64,000 nt of DNA, from the NCBI GenBank assembly GCA_024688685.1, contig JAILDX010000008.1, forward strand, positions 248,001-312,000, in the 5' to 3' direction. Position 1 is the first letter of the stretch. Each line of letters starts with the position of its first letter. A program made the translations under genes and the position numbers. The notes under the pieces were generated by a model. The model did not search any database. It was not told the origin of the DNA and saw nothing but the letters and a program-made list of their open reading frames with translations. Positions 15,911-25,236 of the stretch are shown here, piece by piece. The stretch is from Saccharofermentans sp. GTDB lineage: Bacteria > Bacillota > Clostridia > Saccharofermentanales > Saccharofermentanaceae.

Positions 15911-17456
15911 CTCTTCTCACTCCCTTCAATATCTTCTTTACAGAACGCTTCCTCGGCTCAACATTTGCCGTGATCAGGCTTACTATGGCAGTAAGTATGG
16001 CTGCCAGAATGAAGTAAACTATCGCTACGGTAATGAGCGGGAAAAGCGCCTCAAATGTCCTGCTCCTTACGATGTCGCTGACCTTTGTAAGATCCTGGAC
16101 CGAAATATATCCCACGACCGCCGTAGCCTTGATGAGTGCCACGATCGCTGCCTTATATGAAGGCATAAAATGACGTGCTGCCTGCGGCAGTATTATTCCA
16201 AAGAATGTCTGTCTGTCGTTGAGTCCCAGTGAATATGAAGCCTCTGTCTGGCCTTTATCGACTGCATTTACCCCGCTCTTGAGCATATCAAACATTCCGG
16301 ATCCGAAGATAAGAGTAAAAGCGATAACTGCAACCCACATACCGTCTATCGTGGAGTCCCCGAACACAACATAATAGAGTATCATTAACAGCACAACTAT
16401 CGGCATCCCTCCGATAAGCCACGAGAAAAATGATGTAACAGCGTCTGCAAGACGGCCTCCTTTGCGGTACCAGAGATATAATACAAATCCCAGGACCGTT
16501 CCGAAAATAATCGCCAGAACGGTCATCAGCAGCGTAACCTCAATACCCTGCAGGAACAGAACATACCTGTCTTCAGTAATAAATGTCTTAACGAACTTAT
16601 CAGCAAAACTCGAAGAGCCGGCTGCTTCAGGATCCTCGTCGCGCACTACGACACCGGTCTGCATCAGACACAGGCAGTCCGAGAAATCGATCTCCTGCAT
16701 GCGCTCAGGTGTTTTATTTAGATTGGCCATGATGCAGTCAACTTCACCTGTCTCGGCGGCCGTTATGATCGAGCTGTAATCAAAGACCTTAAATTCGAGG
16801 TCCGCATTGATATACTTGGCAAACCTTAATGCGAGTTCAATATCATATCCGCAGAGTTCAGTTCCTTTGTAATAGCTGTAAGGCGGGACTATGCCCGTTG
16901 TTCCAACGACGAGCTTAAAGTCAGGATCTGTCGGCTTCTCAATATCAGGGAGTTGATCCTTATTATTGATCAGCCAGTCAGTGTACATCTGATCGAGCAG
17001 TCCAGAGTCTCTCGATTCCGCTATGAATGCATTCAGTTTGTCCTTAAGATCCGGAACCTTTGTTTTAGGAGATATGCCGACTGCGATCTCAGTATCTTCT
17101 CCTACCGTACCGTCAAGGAGTTTGATCCCTTCCTGTCCCTGATCGATCGCCAGTTCCATCTGTATCCTGTCGAATGCATACGCATCCAGCTTTCCCTGAG
17201 CAACAGCCATATATCCTGAGAAAGTATCCGCGAATTCTACAACTTTGGCATTGGGAAGATACTTTTTGACTTTGGCTTCACCGGCTTCGCCTATTCCTAC
17301 ACCAATTGAATACTGATCCGAGTTAAGTTCTTCTATTGAAGATACGACAGGATTTTTCCGGCAGGAAGACAACATAGCCGTGATTATCATCACAGCTATG
17401 GTTATTGCAATAAAACGCTTCAGTGTCTTTACGGATCTGACATTTATCCGGGTCAT
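15885..17456 (-). CDS. Fused substrate-binding protein and permease of an amino acid ABC transporter
   Basis: The 523-aa chain starts with a lipoprotein-like signal (MLSSC at about 28-32). It then holds two periplasmic-binding lobes of the polar amino acid type: a first, shorter region (about 45-175) and a fuller one (about 180-285, with GYDIELALRFAKYI and TPERMQEIDFS). From about 300 it is a HisM-type permease with the EAA-like loop EASYSLGLNDRQTFFGIILPQA. Fusion of binding and membrane domains places the receptor permanently at the pore. The ATPase gene overlaps its 3' end. GGAG before the ATG is the likely ribosome binding site. Confidence 0.88.
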   Translation of the reverse strand: MTRINVRSVKTLKRFIAITIAVMIITAMLSSCRKNPVVSSIEELNSDQYSIGVGIGEAGEAKVKKYLPNAKVVEFADTFSGYMAVAQGKLDAYAFDRIQMELAIDQGQEGIKLLDGTVGEDTEIAVGISPKTKVPDLKDKLNAFIAESRDSGLLDQMYTDWLINNKDQLPDIEKPTDPDFKLVVGTTGIVPPYSYYKGTELCGYDIELALRFAKYINADLEFKVFDYSSIITAAETGEVDCIMANLNKTPERMQEIDFSDCLCLMQTGVVVRDEDPEAAGSSSFADKFVKTFITEDRYVLFLQGIEVTLLMTVLAIIFGTVLGFVLYLWYRKGGRLADAVTSFFSWLIGGMPIVVLLMILYYVVFGDSTIDGMWVAVIAFTLIFGSGMFDMLKSGVNAVDKGQTEASYSLGLNDRQTFFGIILPQAARHFMPSYKAAIVALIKATAVVGYISVQDLTKVSDIVRSRTFEALFPLITVAIVYFILAAILTAIVSLITANVEPRKRSVKKILKGVRRDDRDITPS

Positions 17457-17474
17457 TGATGCAATACTCCACAG

Positions 17475-17499
17475 TATCCTGACATATACAGTCAGGATA
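17475..17499. promoter_or_regulatory. Hairpin upstream of the binding protein-permease gene
   Basis: TATCCTGAC pairs perfectly with GTCAGGATA around a 7-base loop. It lies between the 746-aa lipoprotein gene and the transporter gene. No T-run follows, so it may set differential expression inside one transcript. Confidence 0.45.
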
Positions 17500-17516
17500 C
17501 CACAGGATTGCCATTA

Positions 17517-19757
17517 TCAGCCATAATTCTCTCTTGCATAAACAAGAAGTCTTGAATAGAGAGAATCAGCTATCTCAGCCGCACTCTTTCCCTGAGAATA
17601 ATGAGTGTTTATCTCTTCCTCGGTCATCGCCCAGACACCCCAGTCATAGACCATTACCGTATCAGCCATTGCAATCTGTTCAAGGTAGTTATTGGCGATC
17701 TGATCGCTCAGCGGTACAAGGATCTCATCATAGTTGGAATTATAGTCTGTGATGATCTGTCTCTTGTACATATTGCGCTGATCAGTCGTAGCATTTTCAG
17801 GATCCTTTACCACCTGGATCATTTCGTTCAAAACATCAGTGCTTACAGGGATCGTACCTGTTGCAGCAATTCTGCGCTGAACATCAGGTGTCATAAATGA
17901 CCGGATGAACTTTATGCATTCTTCAGGGTACTCAGTCGATGCCGAAACAGCCATCAGACATTCAGGTATCAACATGTGAACTGATCCCGTCGCCTGAGGA
18001 TAGCCTACAAAAGACATATCCTTCCTGAAGCCCTGCTGAAGATACCAGTAGCTTGCAGGACCGCCAACGCCTGAGAATTCAAGCTGTGTATCACCGGGAT
18101 TCATGTCATGCATAGGGAAAGCATCAGCTGTCATGTCATTGGAAGGTTCAATACCGTTCTCAAGAGCAAATTCAACCGCCTGCTTAACATTCGCCTGTGT
18201 CAGCTCACCGCGTCTGTACAGTCCGCAAAGATCGCTGCCTATTGTATAGTACGCGAGATCGGTTGCAGGGATTCCCATAAACCTGCTTTGGCCTTCAGGT
18301 ACTGCAGGCATGGAACTCAGCGAATTGTTGTTGGAATACTTGTCTGCTCCTCCCCAGAAGCCCTCAACATTATATCCTGCATAGACCTGATAGATCTTTC
18401 CGTCATCTCTCGTCATCCTGTCATAGATGTGATCATCACCCAGATAGGGCTTAAGATCCAGAACGAGATTGTTCTCACCCATATAGTTATAATCAAAGAA
18501 ATCTCCAAGGAAGATGTCAGGTGTATCTCCGCTGGCAAAATCCGACATCAGCTGCAGTCTTACATCACCAAGTTCAGAATATGATTCTATAGATGATGTA
18601 TCTTCCATAAGGTCCTCCACCTTGATGAAATACTCATCCTGAGATGTATTGTAGTTATATAATGCTGCTTCTAATAAGAAACTTGTAAATATGTTATATC
18701 CCTTCAGCGAGATAACAGTTCTTGATCCCAGATCAAGCTCAGTATCCACACTGATAAGTGCAACCTCAGTCACATCCAGTTCCGTTCCGGAATAGAGATA
18801 ATCACGGTAGAAATGAGTCTCATCCAGCATCTTATACTGAGGATCCACATATGAGCTTTCTACATATGTAGAGGGCGCAACGAGCATATTATTCTTTTTT
18901 GCGACTACTTTTGAAGTCTGTCCCATAATGTCGTATTCAACAATATCGTTGCCGAACGAACTGCAGTAATAAGTATGGTAGTCAACTCCTTCCCACGGGC
19001 ATGTAACCATATCTGTCACATCGCTGACGCTGCATGCCTTCTCAACAGCATCCCTTGCGAAATTGAGCTCGAAATAGCAGTCATCACCCTCGCCGCAGAC
19101 ATATCCTTCTCTTCCGAGAACGTAATACCTTCCGTCCTGCTCAAAGACGCCTATCAGTGTATATTCAGTATTTGTGTTTGTAATCTCATCAATAATTCTG
19201 CCATCCTTGTCGTAATGGGTTACGGTATTTTCTGCAAGGATCATGAAACCATCATGTGTCTTACATACTGACTTACTGCCATATTCTGTTGCTGTCGATG
19301 TGTCACTTTCTTTCAGGATGTGACCGTCGTAATCAATAAGCATGAAATCGGCACCTGTTCCTGTTACAACGAACTTGCTGCCGTCGATATCGCAAGCCTG
19401 GTAAACAAAATACTCCTTGGGAATCTCAGGTTCGCATTCGCTCAGTATCTCACCGTCATAATTACATATGTACATACGGTAAGAGTCAACACTGCAGCAT
19501 TCTCCATCTGTTTTCAGCGAGATGAGGCATACTGTATCCTCGTCACCGCCTTCCTTCGCAAAAGCATAAAGCGTATCTGTCCGTCTGGGGATCGAAACGA
19601 GTTTTGATGAATAATAAGTGTTCTCCGGATCTGATATCCCCGGAACAGAACCCGGTTCCGAACCGGGTTCATCATCTTTGCTGTTGCACGCCATGAGCGA
19701 CATCGCCATTGATGCGGCGAGGATCGCGCTCAGGATCTTAGTTGTTTTCTTAGACAT
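17517..19757 (-). CDS. Large solute-binding lipoprotein (family 1 type)
   Basis: The start at 19757 (MSKKTTKILSAILAAS) is chosen because GGAGG lies seven bases upstream and a lipoprotein signal ending LMAC follows directly. A PGSEPGSVPG linker leads to about 330 residues with repeating beta-type strands (for example IDYDGHILKESD, YDKDGRIIDEI), perhaps a propeller. The C-terminal 380 residues resemble family 1 extracellular binding proteins (YNTSQDEYFIKV, FASGDTPDIFLGDF, IKFIRSFMTPDVQRR). The ligand is unknown; no matching permease is adjacent. Total length is 746 aa, about 300 more than a normal binding protein. Confidence 0.82.
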   Translation of the reverse strand: MSKKTTKILSAILAASMAMSLMACNSKDDEPGSEPGSVPGISDPENTYYSSKLVSIPRRTDTLYAFAKEGGDEDTVCLISLKTDGECCSVDSYRMYICNYDGEILSECEPEIPKEYFVYQACDIDGSKFVVTGTGADFMLIDYDGHILKESDTSTATEYGSKSVCKTHDGFMILAENTVTHYDKDGRIIDEITNTNTEYTLIGVFEQDGRYYVLGREGYVCGEGDDCYFELNFARDAVEKACSVSDVTDMVTCPWEGVDYHTYYCSSFGNDIVEYDIMGQTSKVVAKKNNMLVAPSTYVESSYVDPQYKMLDETHFYRDYLYSGTELDVTEVALISVDTELDLGSRTVISLKGYNIFTSFLLEAALYNYNTSQDEYFIKVEDLMEDTSSIESYSELGDVRLQLMSDFASGDTPDIFLGDFFDYNYMGENNLVLDLKPYLGDDHIYDRMTRDDGKIYQVYAGYNVEGFWGGADKYSNNNSLSSMPAVPEGQSRFMGIPATDLAYYTIGSDLCGLYRRGELTQANVKQAVEFALENGIEPSNDMTADAFPMHDMNPGDTQLEFSGVGGPASYWYLQQGFRKDMSFVGYPQATGSVHMLIPECLMAVSASTEYPEECIKFIRSFMTPDVQRRIAATGTIPVSTDVLNEMIQVVKDPENATTDQRNMYKRQIITDYNSNYDEILVPLSDQIANNYLEQIAMADTVMVYDWGVWAMTEEEINTHYSQGKSAAEIADSLYSRLLVYARENYG

Positions 19758-19852
19758 AGGCATTCCTCCAATCCATATTCCTAAGACTAATCTAGCATAC
19801 AGTTGTGTCAAAGTTGTCACACAGAAGAAATTTGAAAAATGTTATATTTTTT

Positions 19853-19880
19853 TGTAACGAATCTCTGATTTCTCCGTCTA
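19853..19880 (+). promoter_or_regulatory. ECF-type promoter of the sigma factor operon
   Basis: TGTAAC at about 19853-19858 and CGTC at about 19875-19878 are separated by 16 bases, matching the Bacillus SigX/SigV style of ECF promoter. It lies about 40 bases before the sigma gene, so autoregulation is likely. Confidence 0.6.
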
Positions 19881-19916
19881 ACAGGTGAGATCACAAAAAG
19901 AAAGGTGCAATGACAG

Positions 19917-20411
19917 TTGGATAAAGATACCGCAGAAAAGCTTTACGAAGCCTACTACATGAAGGTATTTTCCTACGTAATGACACTTGCAGGGAACCGC
20001 AGTGACGCCGAAGAGATAACCCAGGAGACCTTTTTCAGGGCGATATCAACTGAAAAAGCTTTCAGGGGCGAAAGCGACAGCTCCACGTGGCTATGTGCTA
20101 TCGCAAGAAACATCTTTATAGATGAGAAAAGGCGTTCCGCAAGACAGGATGGTGAGCCCGGTGAAGAGCTTCCCGATACAGATAAAGGTATCGAAGAGAA
20201 GCTGTCTGACAGAGATATGTCTCTTCAGATCCACACCATAATCCATAACCTGGAAGAGCCTTACAAGGAGGTTTTTCAGCTTAGGATCTTTGGTGAACTG
20301 TCTTTCAAGGAGATAGGTTCCATCTTCGGAAAGACTGAGACCTGGGCCCGGGTAACATATCATCGCGCCAGACTAAAGATCAAAGAAAGGATGGACGAAA
20401 ATGAAATTTGA
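19917..20411 (+). CDS. ECF sigma factor
   Basis: A 164-aa sigma-70 family protein with region 2 (YYMKVFSYVMTLAGNRSDAEEITQETFFRA, shown in part) and region 4 (FGELSFKEIGSIFGKTETWARVTYHRAR). Region 2 contains the DAEEITQETF core-binding motif. The start is a TTG at 19917 nine bases after AAAGGTG; an ATG slightly upstream is out of frame. An anti-sigma gene overlaps its 3' end by 11 bases. It probably directs transcription of its own operon in response to envelope stress. Confidence 0.92.
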   Translation: MDKDTAEKLYEAYYMKVFSYVMTLAGNRSDAEEITQETFFRAISTEKAFRGESDSSTWLCAIARNIFIDEKRRSARQDGEPGEELPDTDKGIEEKLSDRDMSLQIHTIIHNLEEPYKEVFQLRIFGELSFKEIGSIFGKTETWARVTYHRARLKIKERMDENEI

Positions 20412-21366
20412 TTGTGATATTATTTCTGATCTTCTTCCCATGTATAAGGATGGGATCTGCAGCGATACAAGCAGAAAGATAGTAGAAGAACATCTTGCAG
20501 AGTGCCCCTCATGCAGCAAAGTTCTGAACATGATGAACGACACTGCCATTGATGAGGAGATCATAAAAGAGAAAAATGAAGTCATTCAGTCTCAGGCTAA
20601 GTTCTTTAAGAGAAAGAGTGCTGTAGCCGGATTTATCATCGCGCTGGTACTGCTTGTACCTGTACTTATCTGCTTCATAGTAGATATTGCGGCCGGATCA
20701 GGCCTCAGCTGGTTCTTTATCGTATTCGCAGCAATGCTGATACCCGCTTCACTTTTTGTTACACCGTTTATGATGCCGAAATACAAGATGTTTACGACGA
20801 TGTCGGCATTTACGGTAAGTGTTATCCTGCTGCTCGGTGTGTGCTGCATATACTCACGCGGAAGCTGGTTCTTCGTTGCGGCTTCAGCGGCCCTGTTTGG
20901 TCTTACGATATGTTTCGCGCCGTTTATAGCATGCAGGAGACCGGTCAATGCATACCTGAAGAACCGTAAAGGTCTTGCGATAATGGGAGCCTACACACTT
21001 ACATTTGTGCTTATGATGTTCTGCATCGGCCTTACCGCAGGAGGCCCCGGTTTCTTCCCGGTTGCTTTCGCAGTCAGCGCTCCGATCATTGCGGCCGCAT
21101 GGATCGTTTTCGCAGTTATCAGATATGTTCCTCTTAACGGACTTATCAAGGCAGGTATCTGCACAGCTCTGATCTCGATACTTACATATGTATCGCCAAG
21201 CATCTCGAACTCGATCGCTGTGAAGGCATCAGCAACAGGCGTTGTTTCTTACACAACACCGACGCCCGTATTTATGATCCTTGGATTATCGGTCGCAGCA
21301 GTTCTTGCAGTAATTGGAATAATAATTGGCATTGCTAAAGGAGGAAATAAAAATGCTAAAGCTTAA
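20401..21366 (+). CDS. Zinc-finger anti-sigma factor, multi-pass membrane
   Basis: The N-terminus carries a zf-HC2/ZAS-type motif (HLAECPSC, about 32-39, with an earlier Cys) that usually holds the sigma factor. From about 75 on, seven or eight hydrophobic segments alternate with short loops, so most of the protein lies in the membrane. It should bind and silence the sigma factor encoded just upstream. The ribosome binding site AAAGGATGG lies within the sigma gene. Length 321 aa. Confidence 0.85.
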   Translation: MKFDCDIISDLLPMYKDGICSDTSRKIVEEHLAECPSCSKVLNMMNDTAIDEEIIKEKNEVIQSQAKFFKRKSAVAGFIIALVLLVPVLICFIVDIAAGSGLSWFFIVFAAMLIPASLFVTPFMMPKYKMFTTMSAFTVSVILLLGVCCIYSRGSWFFVAASAALFGLTICFAPFIACRRPVNAYLKNRKGLAIMGAYTLTFVLMMFCIGLTAGGPGFFPVAFAVSAPIIAAAWIVFAVIRYVPLNGLIKAGICTALISILTYVSPSISNSIAVKASATGVVSYTTPTPVFMILGLSVAAVLAVIGIIIGIAKGGNKNAKA

Positions 21367-22297
21367 AGTACTTGGTGCCGCAGCGGCACTCATCATGACC
21401 ACATCGTTTTGTTTCGCGGGTTGCTCGTTCAATCTCTTCTCGCACATGAACTACACCTATGACCACGGTGATAATTATACCGCAGGCGACCGCGAGATAG
21501 ATGATGAGATCACAAAGATCAGTATCGATTACGTCTCAGGAACAGTTACTCTTAAGGGAGAAGATACAGATGAGATCTCCATCACTGAGACTGCAAATGT
21601 TGATCTGACAGAAGATCAGAAGGTTCATACCTGGGTAGACGGCAGCACTCTCTACATCAAGTTCTGCGCATCATCGAAGAACCTTAACTTTAACGGCGTT
21701 GACAAGAAACTTGAGATCACGGTTCCGGAAGACAGAAAGCTCGACGATCTTACAGCAGATCTCTCATCAGGATCTTTCACCTGCAGCGGCATCGAGACTG
21801 ATGTGCTTTATGCTGATATCACATCCGGCGGTATTGAGGCTACAGTTCAGGCACGCGATATAACTCTCGATGCCACATCAGGCACAATCATCCTCAATCA
21901 GAGCGGAAGAAGCGACAGCATCACGATCGGAACCACATCCGGAAAGATAACCGCTGATATTGAAGAAGCTGAGTCTCTCAACCTTGATATCACATCAGGA
22001 AGCATCAACGTTGACGCTGACAGGATCCTTTCAGTATCCTCAGAATCCACAAGTGGTAATTCCGAGTTCAAGTTTGACACAGTTCCGGACCGTTGTGAGA
22101 TCGATGCCACATCAGGTGACGTTAAGGTCTTCCTGCATGAAGACGCTGATGTAACAGTATCCGTTGATATGACAAGCGGTGAGTTCAATTACGATCTGCC
22201 TTTCTCAAAGCACGACAAAAAATACGTCAACGGCGATGGGAGTGCCACACTGCTGGTCGAGACAACATCAGGCGATATAGATATCTGTGTCTGGTAA
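21353..22297 (+). CDS. DUF4097 lipoprotein, third gene of the ECF operon
   Basis: The start at 21353 follows AAAGGAGG and begins a signal peptide ending CFAGC, so the 314-aa product is probably a lipoprotein. The mature part is a repeated beta structure with many TSG motifs (ITSGGIEATVQ, ATSGTIIL, TTSGKITAD, ITSGSINVD), typical of DUF4097/DUF4098 beta-helix proteins. It overlaps the anti-sigma gene by 14 bases. Such proteins often accompany ECF or PspC envelope systems; the exact role is unknown. Confidence 0.82.
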   Translation: MLKLKVLGAAAALIMTTSFCFAGCSFNLFSHMNYTYDHGDNYTAGDREIDDEITKISIDYVSGTVTLKGEDTDEISITETANVDLTEDQKVHTWVDGSTLYIKFCASSKNLNFNGVDKKLEITVPEDRKLDDLTADLSSGSFTCSGIETDVLYADITSGGIEATVQARDITLDATSGTIILNQSGRSDSITIGTTSGKITADIEEAESLNLDITSGSINVDADRILSVSSESTSGNSEFKFDTVPDRCEIDATSGDVKVFLHEDADVTVSVDMTSGEFNYDLPFSKHDKKYVNGDGSATLLVETTSGDIDICVW

Positions 22298-22320
22298 CAC
22301 CCGGTAATCAAACACAAAAA

Positions 22321-22360
22321 AAGAGGGGCGTCTCACTGAAATGAGCGTCCCTCTTTTGCA
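22321..22360 (+). terminator. Rho-independent terminator of the ECF operon
   Basis: AAGAGGG pairs with CCCTCTT and the inner part (CTCA with TGAG) extends the stem, followed by TTTTGC. The next promoter begins in its 3' edge. Confidence 0.75.
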
Positions 22361-22382
22361 TTTCAGATATATTTATTATAAT
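22355..22382 (+). promoter_or_regulatory. Promoter for a leaderless ktrB mRNA
   Basis: A perfect TATAAT at 22377-22382 with TTTGCA at 22355-22360 (16-base spacer). The ATG of ktrB begins at 22391, eight bases after the -10, and no ribosome binding site precedes it. Confidence 0.5.
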
Positions 22383-22390
22383 TAATCACG

Positions 22391-23803
22391 ATGAAAAGAC
22401 TTGGTGACTTTACGGTAAAGGGAAAACACGAGTATGAGGAGGACAGGCTCAGGATATCGCCTGCCCGTATCATTCCCTTCAGTTTTCTCCTCGCAATACT
22501 ATTCGGCACATTTCTTCTGATGCTGCCTGTATCTTCAGCTACCGGCGAGAGTCAGGGGCTTGTAACCTCACTGTTTACGGCAACCACTTCCGTCTGCGTT
22601 ACCGGTCTTGTAGTCGTTGATACGTATGCCGCATGGAGCCTTTTCGGAAAGATAGTGATACTTATCCTGATCCAGCTCGGCGGTCTCGGTATCATATCCT
22701 TTAGCTCAATGATAATGATAGTCCTGCGTAAGAGGTTCTCGATCGAGGACAGACAGCTCCTTGTCGATGCGATGAACTTTGATACAGGCAACGGACTTCT
22801 CCGTTTTCTCATCAGGATTTTCAGATGGACATTCATCGTGGAAGGCATCGGCGCATCTCTTTATCTGTTTGAGTTCATACCGCGTTTCGGGGTCGGGAAA
22901 GGCATCTGGATATCTGTATTTACAGCAATCTCAGCCTTCTGTAATGCCGGAATGGACATTATCGGTCCCGACAGTCTTATAAGTTTCAATTCGGATCCGG
23001 GTGTACTGATCATCACAATGTCAATGATCGTTCTTGGAGGTCTCGGATACGTTGTTTGGTTTGATGTAACGGATGTTACGATCGAGGGCATAAAGAAGCG
23101 CTTTTCTCCCAGAAAGATACTTCACAGGCTGTCAACTCACACAAAGCTCGTTCTGCTTCTGACGCTATTACTTATCTTTGCAGGCGCAGCGGTAATCTTC
23201 CCTGCTGAATACTACAATACTGAGACAATGGCTGACATGTCTCTCCGGGACAAGATCCTTAACAGCTTCTTCCAGTCCGTAACGTACAGGACCGCCGGTT
23301 TTGCAAGTGTTCCCCAGAGCGGTCTTTCCCCTGTGTCGGTACTTATCGGATATTTCCTTATGTTTATCGGCGGATCGCCTATCGGTACGGCGGGCGGTGT
23401 TAAAACAGTTACGATGTTCGTCGTACTTCTCAATGTAGTCTCGTTCGTAAGGCGGCGTAAGGAGTCTGTTGTATTCAAGCGCAAGATATCGTCAAGCCTT
23501 GTACGTAAGGCTATGGCGATCGTTTCGGTAAGCATGATGGCCGTTGTTGTGATATCGACACTGATCCTTGCGACGAATGATACCAATATCGAGGATGCCC
23601 TTTTCGAGACATTCAGCGCAATAGCGACCGTAGGACTCAGCAGAGGTCTGACCCCGGAGCTTACGACTTTCGGAAAGCTGATAATCATTGCATCTATGTA
23701 CCTCGGAAGGATAGGTCCTATATCACTGGCGATCTTTTTCGCATCACAGAAAACATCAAAGAACACTCTCAATTATGCCAATGGCAAATTTTATGTAGGA
23801 TAG
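22391..23803 (+). CDS. ktrB: Potassium uptake protein KtrB (TrkH family)
   Basis: The 470-aa membrane protein shows the four repeated pore segments of the Trk/Ktr superfamily, with filter-like glycines in TTSVCVTGLVV, ISAFCNAGMD, SVTYRTAGFAS and SAIATVGLSRG. It forms the potassium channel-like subunit; the KtrA gene follows after 10 bases. The N-terminal 24 residues before ISPARIIPFS are hydrophilic, as in relatives. The start codon has no visible ribosome binding site but lies eight bases after a consensus -10. Confidence 0.92.
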   Translation: MKRLGDFTVKGKHEYEEDRLRISPARIIPFSFLLAILFGTFLLMLPVSSATGESQGLVTSLFTATTSVCVTGLVVVDTYAAWSLFGKIVILILIQLGGLGIISFSSMIMIVLRKRFSIEDRQLLVDAMNFDTGNGLLRFLIRIFRWTFIVEGIGASLYLFEFIPRFGVGKGIWISVFTAISAFCNAGMDIIGPDSLISFNSDPGVLIITMSMIVLGGLGYVVWFDVTDVTIEGIKKRFSPRKILHRLSTHTKLVLLLTLLLIFAGAAVIFPAEYYNTETMADMSLRDKILNSFFQSVTYRTAGFASVPQSGLSPVSVLIGYFLMFIGGSPIGTAGGVKTVTMFVVLLNVVSFVRRRKESVVFKRKISSSLVRKAMAIVSVSMMAVVVISTLILATNDTNIEDALFETFSAIATVGLSRGLTPELTTFGKLIIIASMYLGRIGPISLAIFFASQKTSKNTLNYANGKFYVG

Positions 23804-23813
23804 GAGAATTAAA

Positions 23814-24458
23814 ATGAGCTTATCGATCGGAATCCTCGGACTAGGAAAATACGGCAGGAGTCTTGCCGAGAATATGTATAAACTGGGAGCTGATGTCCTT
23901 GTCGTTGATAAGGACCGCGTGCTTGTAGATGAGTTTGCGACCAAGGTCAACTCGGCTATCTGCGCGGATCTGGCAAATGAGGCGGAGCTCAACGAGCTCG
24001 GTCTCGGAAATCTCGATATCGTTGTAGTTGCAATGGGATCAAATCTTGAGGCTTCGATCATGTCAGTTGCGATCGCCAAGGAAAAGGGTGTTGATTTCGT
24101 TATGGCAAAGACATCAACTGACAGAATGTCAGCCATTCTCGAGAAGGTCGGCGTCGACAAGATCATTGATCCCGAAGGGGAGAGCGGAATCCGTACGGCA
24201 AGGATCCTGGCTTCAGGACGTGTAATGGATTATATCGATATGGACGGCAATCTCTGCATGGTCGAGATAAAGCCGAAAGATAAGTGGATAGGCCACACTC
24301 TGAGAGAACTTGATATCAGAAGATCAGACAATATCAACATAATCGCAATGAAGACAGGCAAAGAAGACTGGGTATTCCCTGACCCCAATGAGAAGATTAC
24401 AAAAGAGACTTCTCTTATGGCTGTACTTGATAAAAAGAACATCAGGAGCATTCAGTAG
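23814..24458 (+). CDS. ktrA: KtrA, cytosolic regulatory subunit of potassium uptake
   Basis: A 214-aa RCK protein: the Rossmann motif GILGLGKYGRSLAENM at the start and the conserved acidic strand end (VVDKD) bind nucleotide, and the C-terminal RCK_C lobe is about 135-214. It gates the KtrB pore. AGGAG lies seven bases before the ATG. The gene directly follows ktrB on the same transcript. Confidence 0.92.
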   Translation: MSLSIGILGLGKYGRSLAENMYKLGADVLVVDKDRVLVDEFATKVNSAICADLANEAELNELGLGNLDIVVVAMGSNLEASIMSVAIAKEKGVDFVMAKTSTDRMSAILEKVGVDKIIDPEGESGIRTARILASGRVMDYIDMDGNLCMVEIKPKDKWIGHTLRELDIRRSDNINIIAMKTGKEDWVFPDPNEKITKETSLMAVLDKKNIRSIQ

Positions 24459-24461
24459 ATC

Positions 24462-24479
24462 TGTTAACACTTGTTAACA
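24462..24479. repeat. Two TGTTAACA palindromes
   Basis: TGTTAACA occurs at 24462-24469 and 24472-24479, ten bases apart, just after ktrA and upstream of the next promoter. They may be an operator. Confidence 0.4.
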
Positions 24480-24504
24480 TAAGATTAATTCGTCAAATTG
24501 ATTA

Positions 24505-24532
24505 TTGAAATTGTCCCCGGATTTCATATAAT
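24505..24532 (+). promoter_or_regulatory. Sigma-A-type promoter for the DUF4230 gene
   Basis: TTGAAA (24505-24510), a 16-base spacer and TATAAT (24527-24532). The 50-base leader ends in GGAGGTG before the ATG at 24584. Confidence 0.7.
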
Positions 24533-24583
24533 GCGGTGTAGGGATAGTGATAGGCGCTGCCGTGTTATATACGGAGGTGTGTT

Positions 24584-25231
24584 ATGAAAACAATCAATAA
24601 TCTTAAACTCTGGATTTTTCTTTATGCCACTTCGGCAATCCTGCTCATCGAGCTGGTAGTATTGGTCTATGCGATCGCCACTTTCAGGCTCCCGACCGCG
24701 AAGGATCTGCTCATTAAGGATACTTCAAATACCAATGTCGAGGCGACTAATACGATAATCCACAGAAAACTTGAATCAATCGGTGAACTTGCGACATACA
24801 AATACACATACGACGGATACATCACTCAGGAAGCGGACCGGGGCTGGGAATACCTGAACTTCCTGACTGAAAGCAACGTTCAGGTCGATTACAAAGGCAC
24901 GATCAGGGCGGGTATCCCCTTCAATGACATCGGTATCGATGTTGATGAGAATAAGAAGATAATCTACCTTGAGATGCCGAAGCCCGTAATACTCAGCAAT
25001 GAGATCGACGTTACACGCTACAGCGAGGAAGTCTCGATCTTCGGATCTGTTTCGGGCGACACAGCAAACACTCTGACAGATGCGGCCAAGGAAGACGAGC
25101 TGAATGAAGCTATCAACCAGGGCCTCCTGCGGAATGCAGACGAGAACGCAAGAAAGATAATCGGCAACCTGCTTTCAGCGTTTGACGATTATGAGATCAT
25201 TTACATTGATCGTGATCAGGAGTGGAGGTAA
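24584..25231 (+). CDS. DUF4230 membrane-anchored protein
   Basis: One N-terminal transmembrane segment (about 8-32) is followed by FRLPTAKDLL and an extracytoplasmic domain of the DUF4230 type (KLESIGELATYKYTY, GTIRAGIPFNDIGI, KIIYLEMPKPVIL). Function of the family is unknown. GGAGGTGTGTT supports the start. A 51-aa membrane peptide gene follows five bases later and shares the same membrane-then-RLP layout. Confidence 0.82.
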   Translation: MKTINNLKLWIFLYATSAILLIELVVLVYAIATFRLPTAKDLLIKDTSNTNVEATNTIIHRKLESIGELATYKYTYDGYITQEADRGWEYLNFLTESNVQVDYKGTIRAGIPFNDIGIDVDENKKIIYLEMPKPVILSNEIDVTRYSEEVSIFGSVSGDTANTLTDAAKEDELNEAINQGLLRNADENARKIIGNLLSAFDDYEIIYIDRDQEWR

Positions 25232-25236
25232 CAGCT

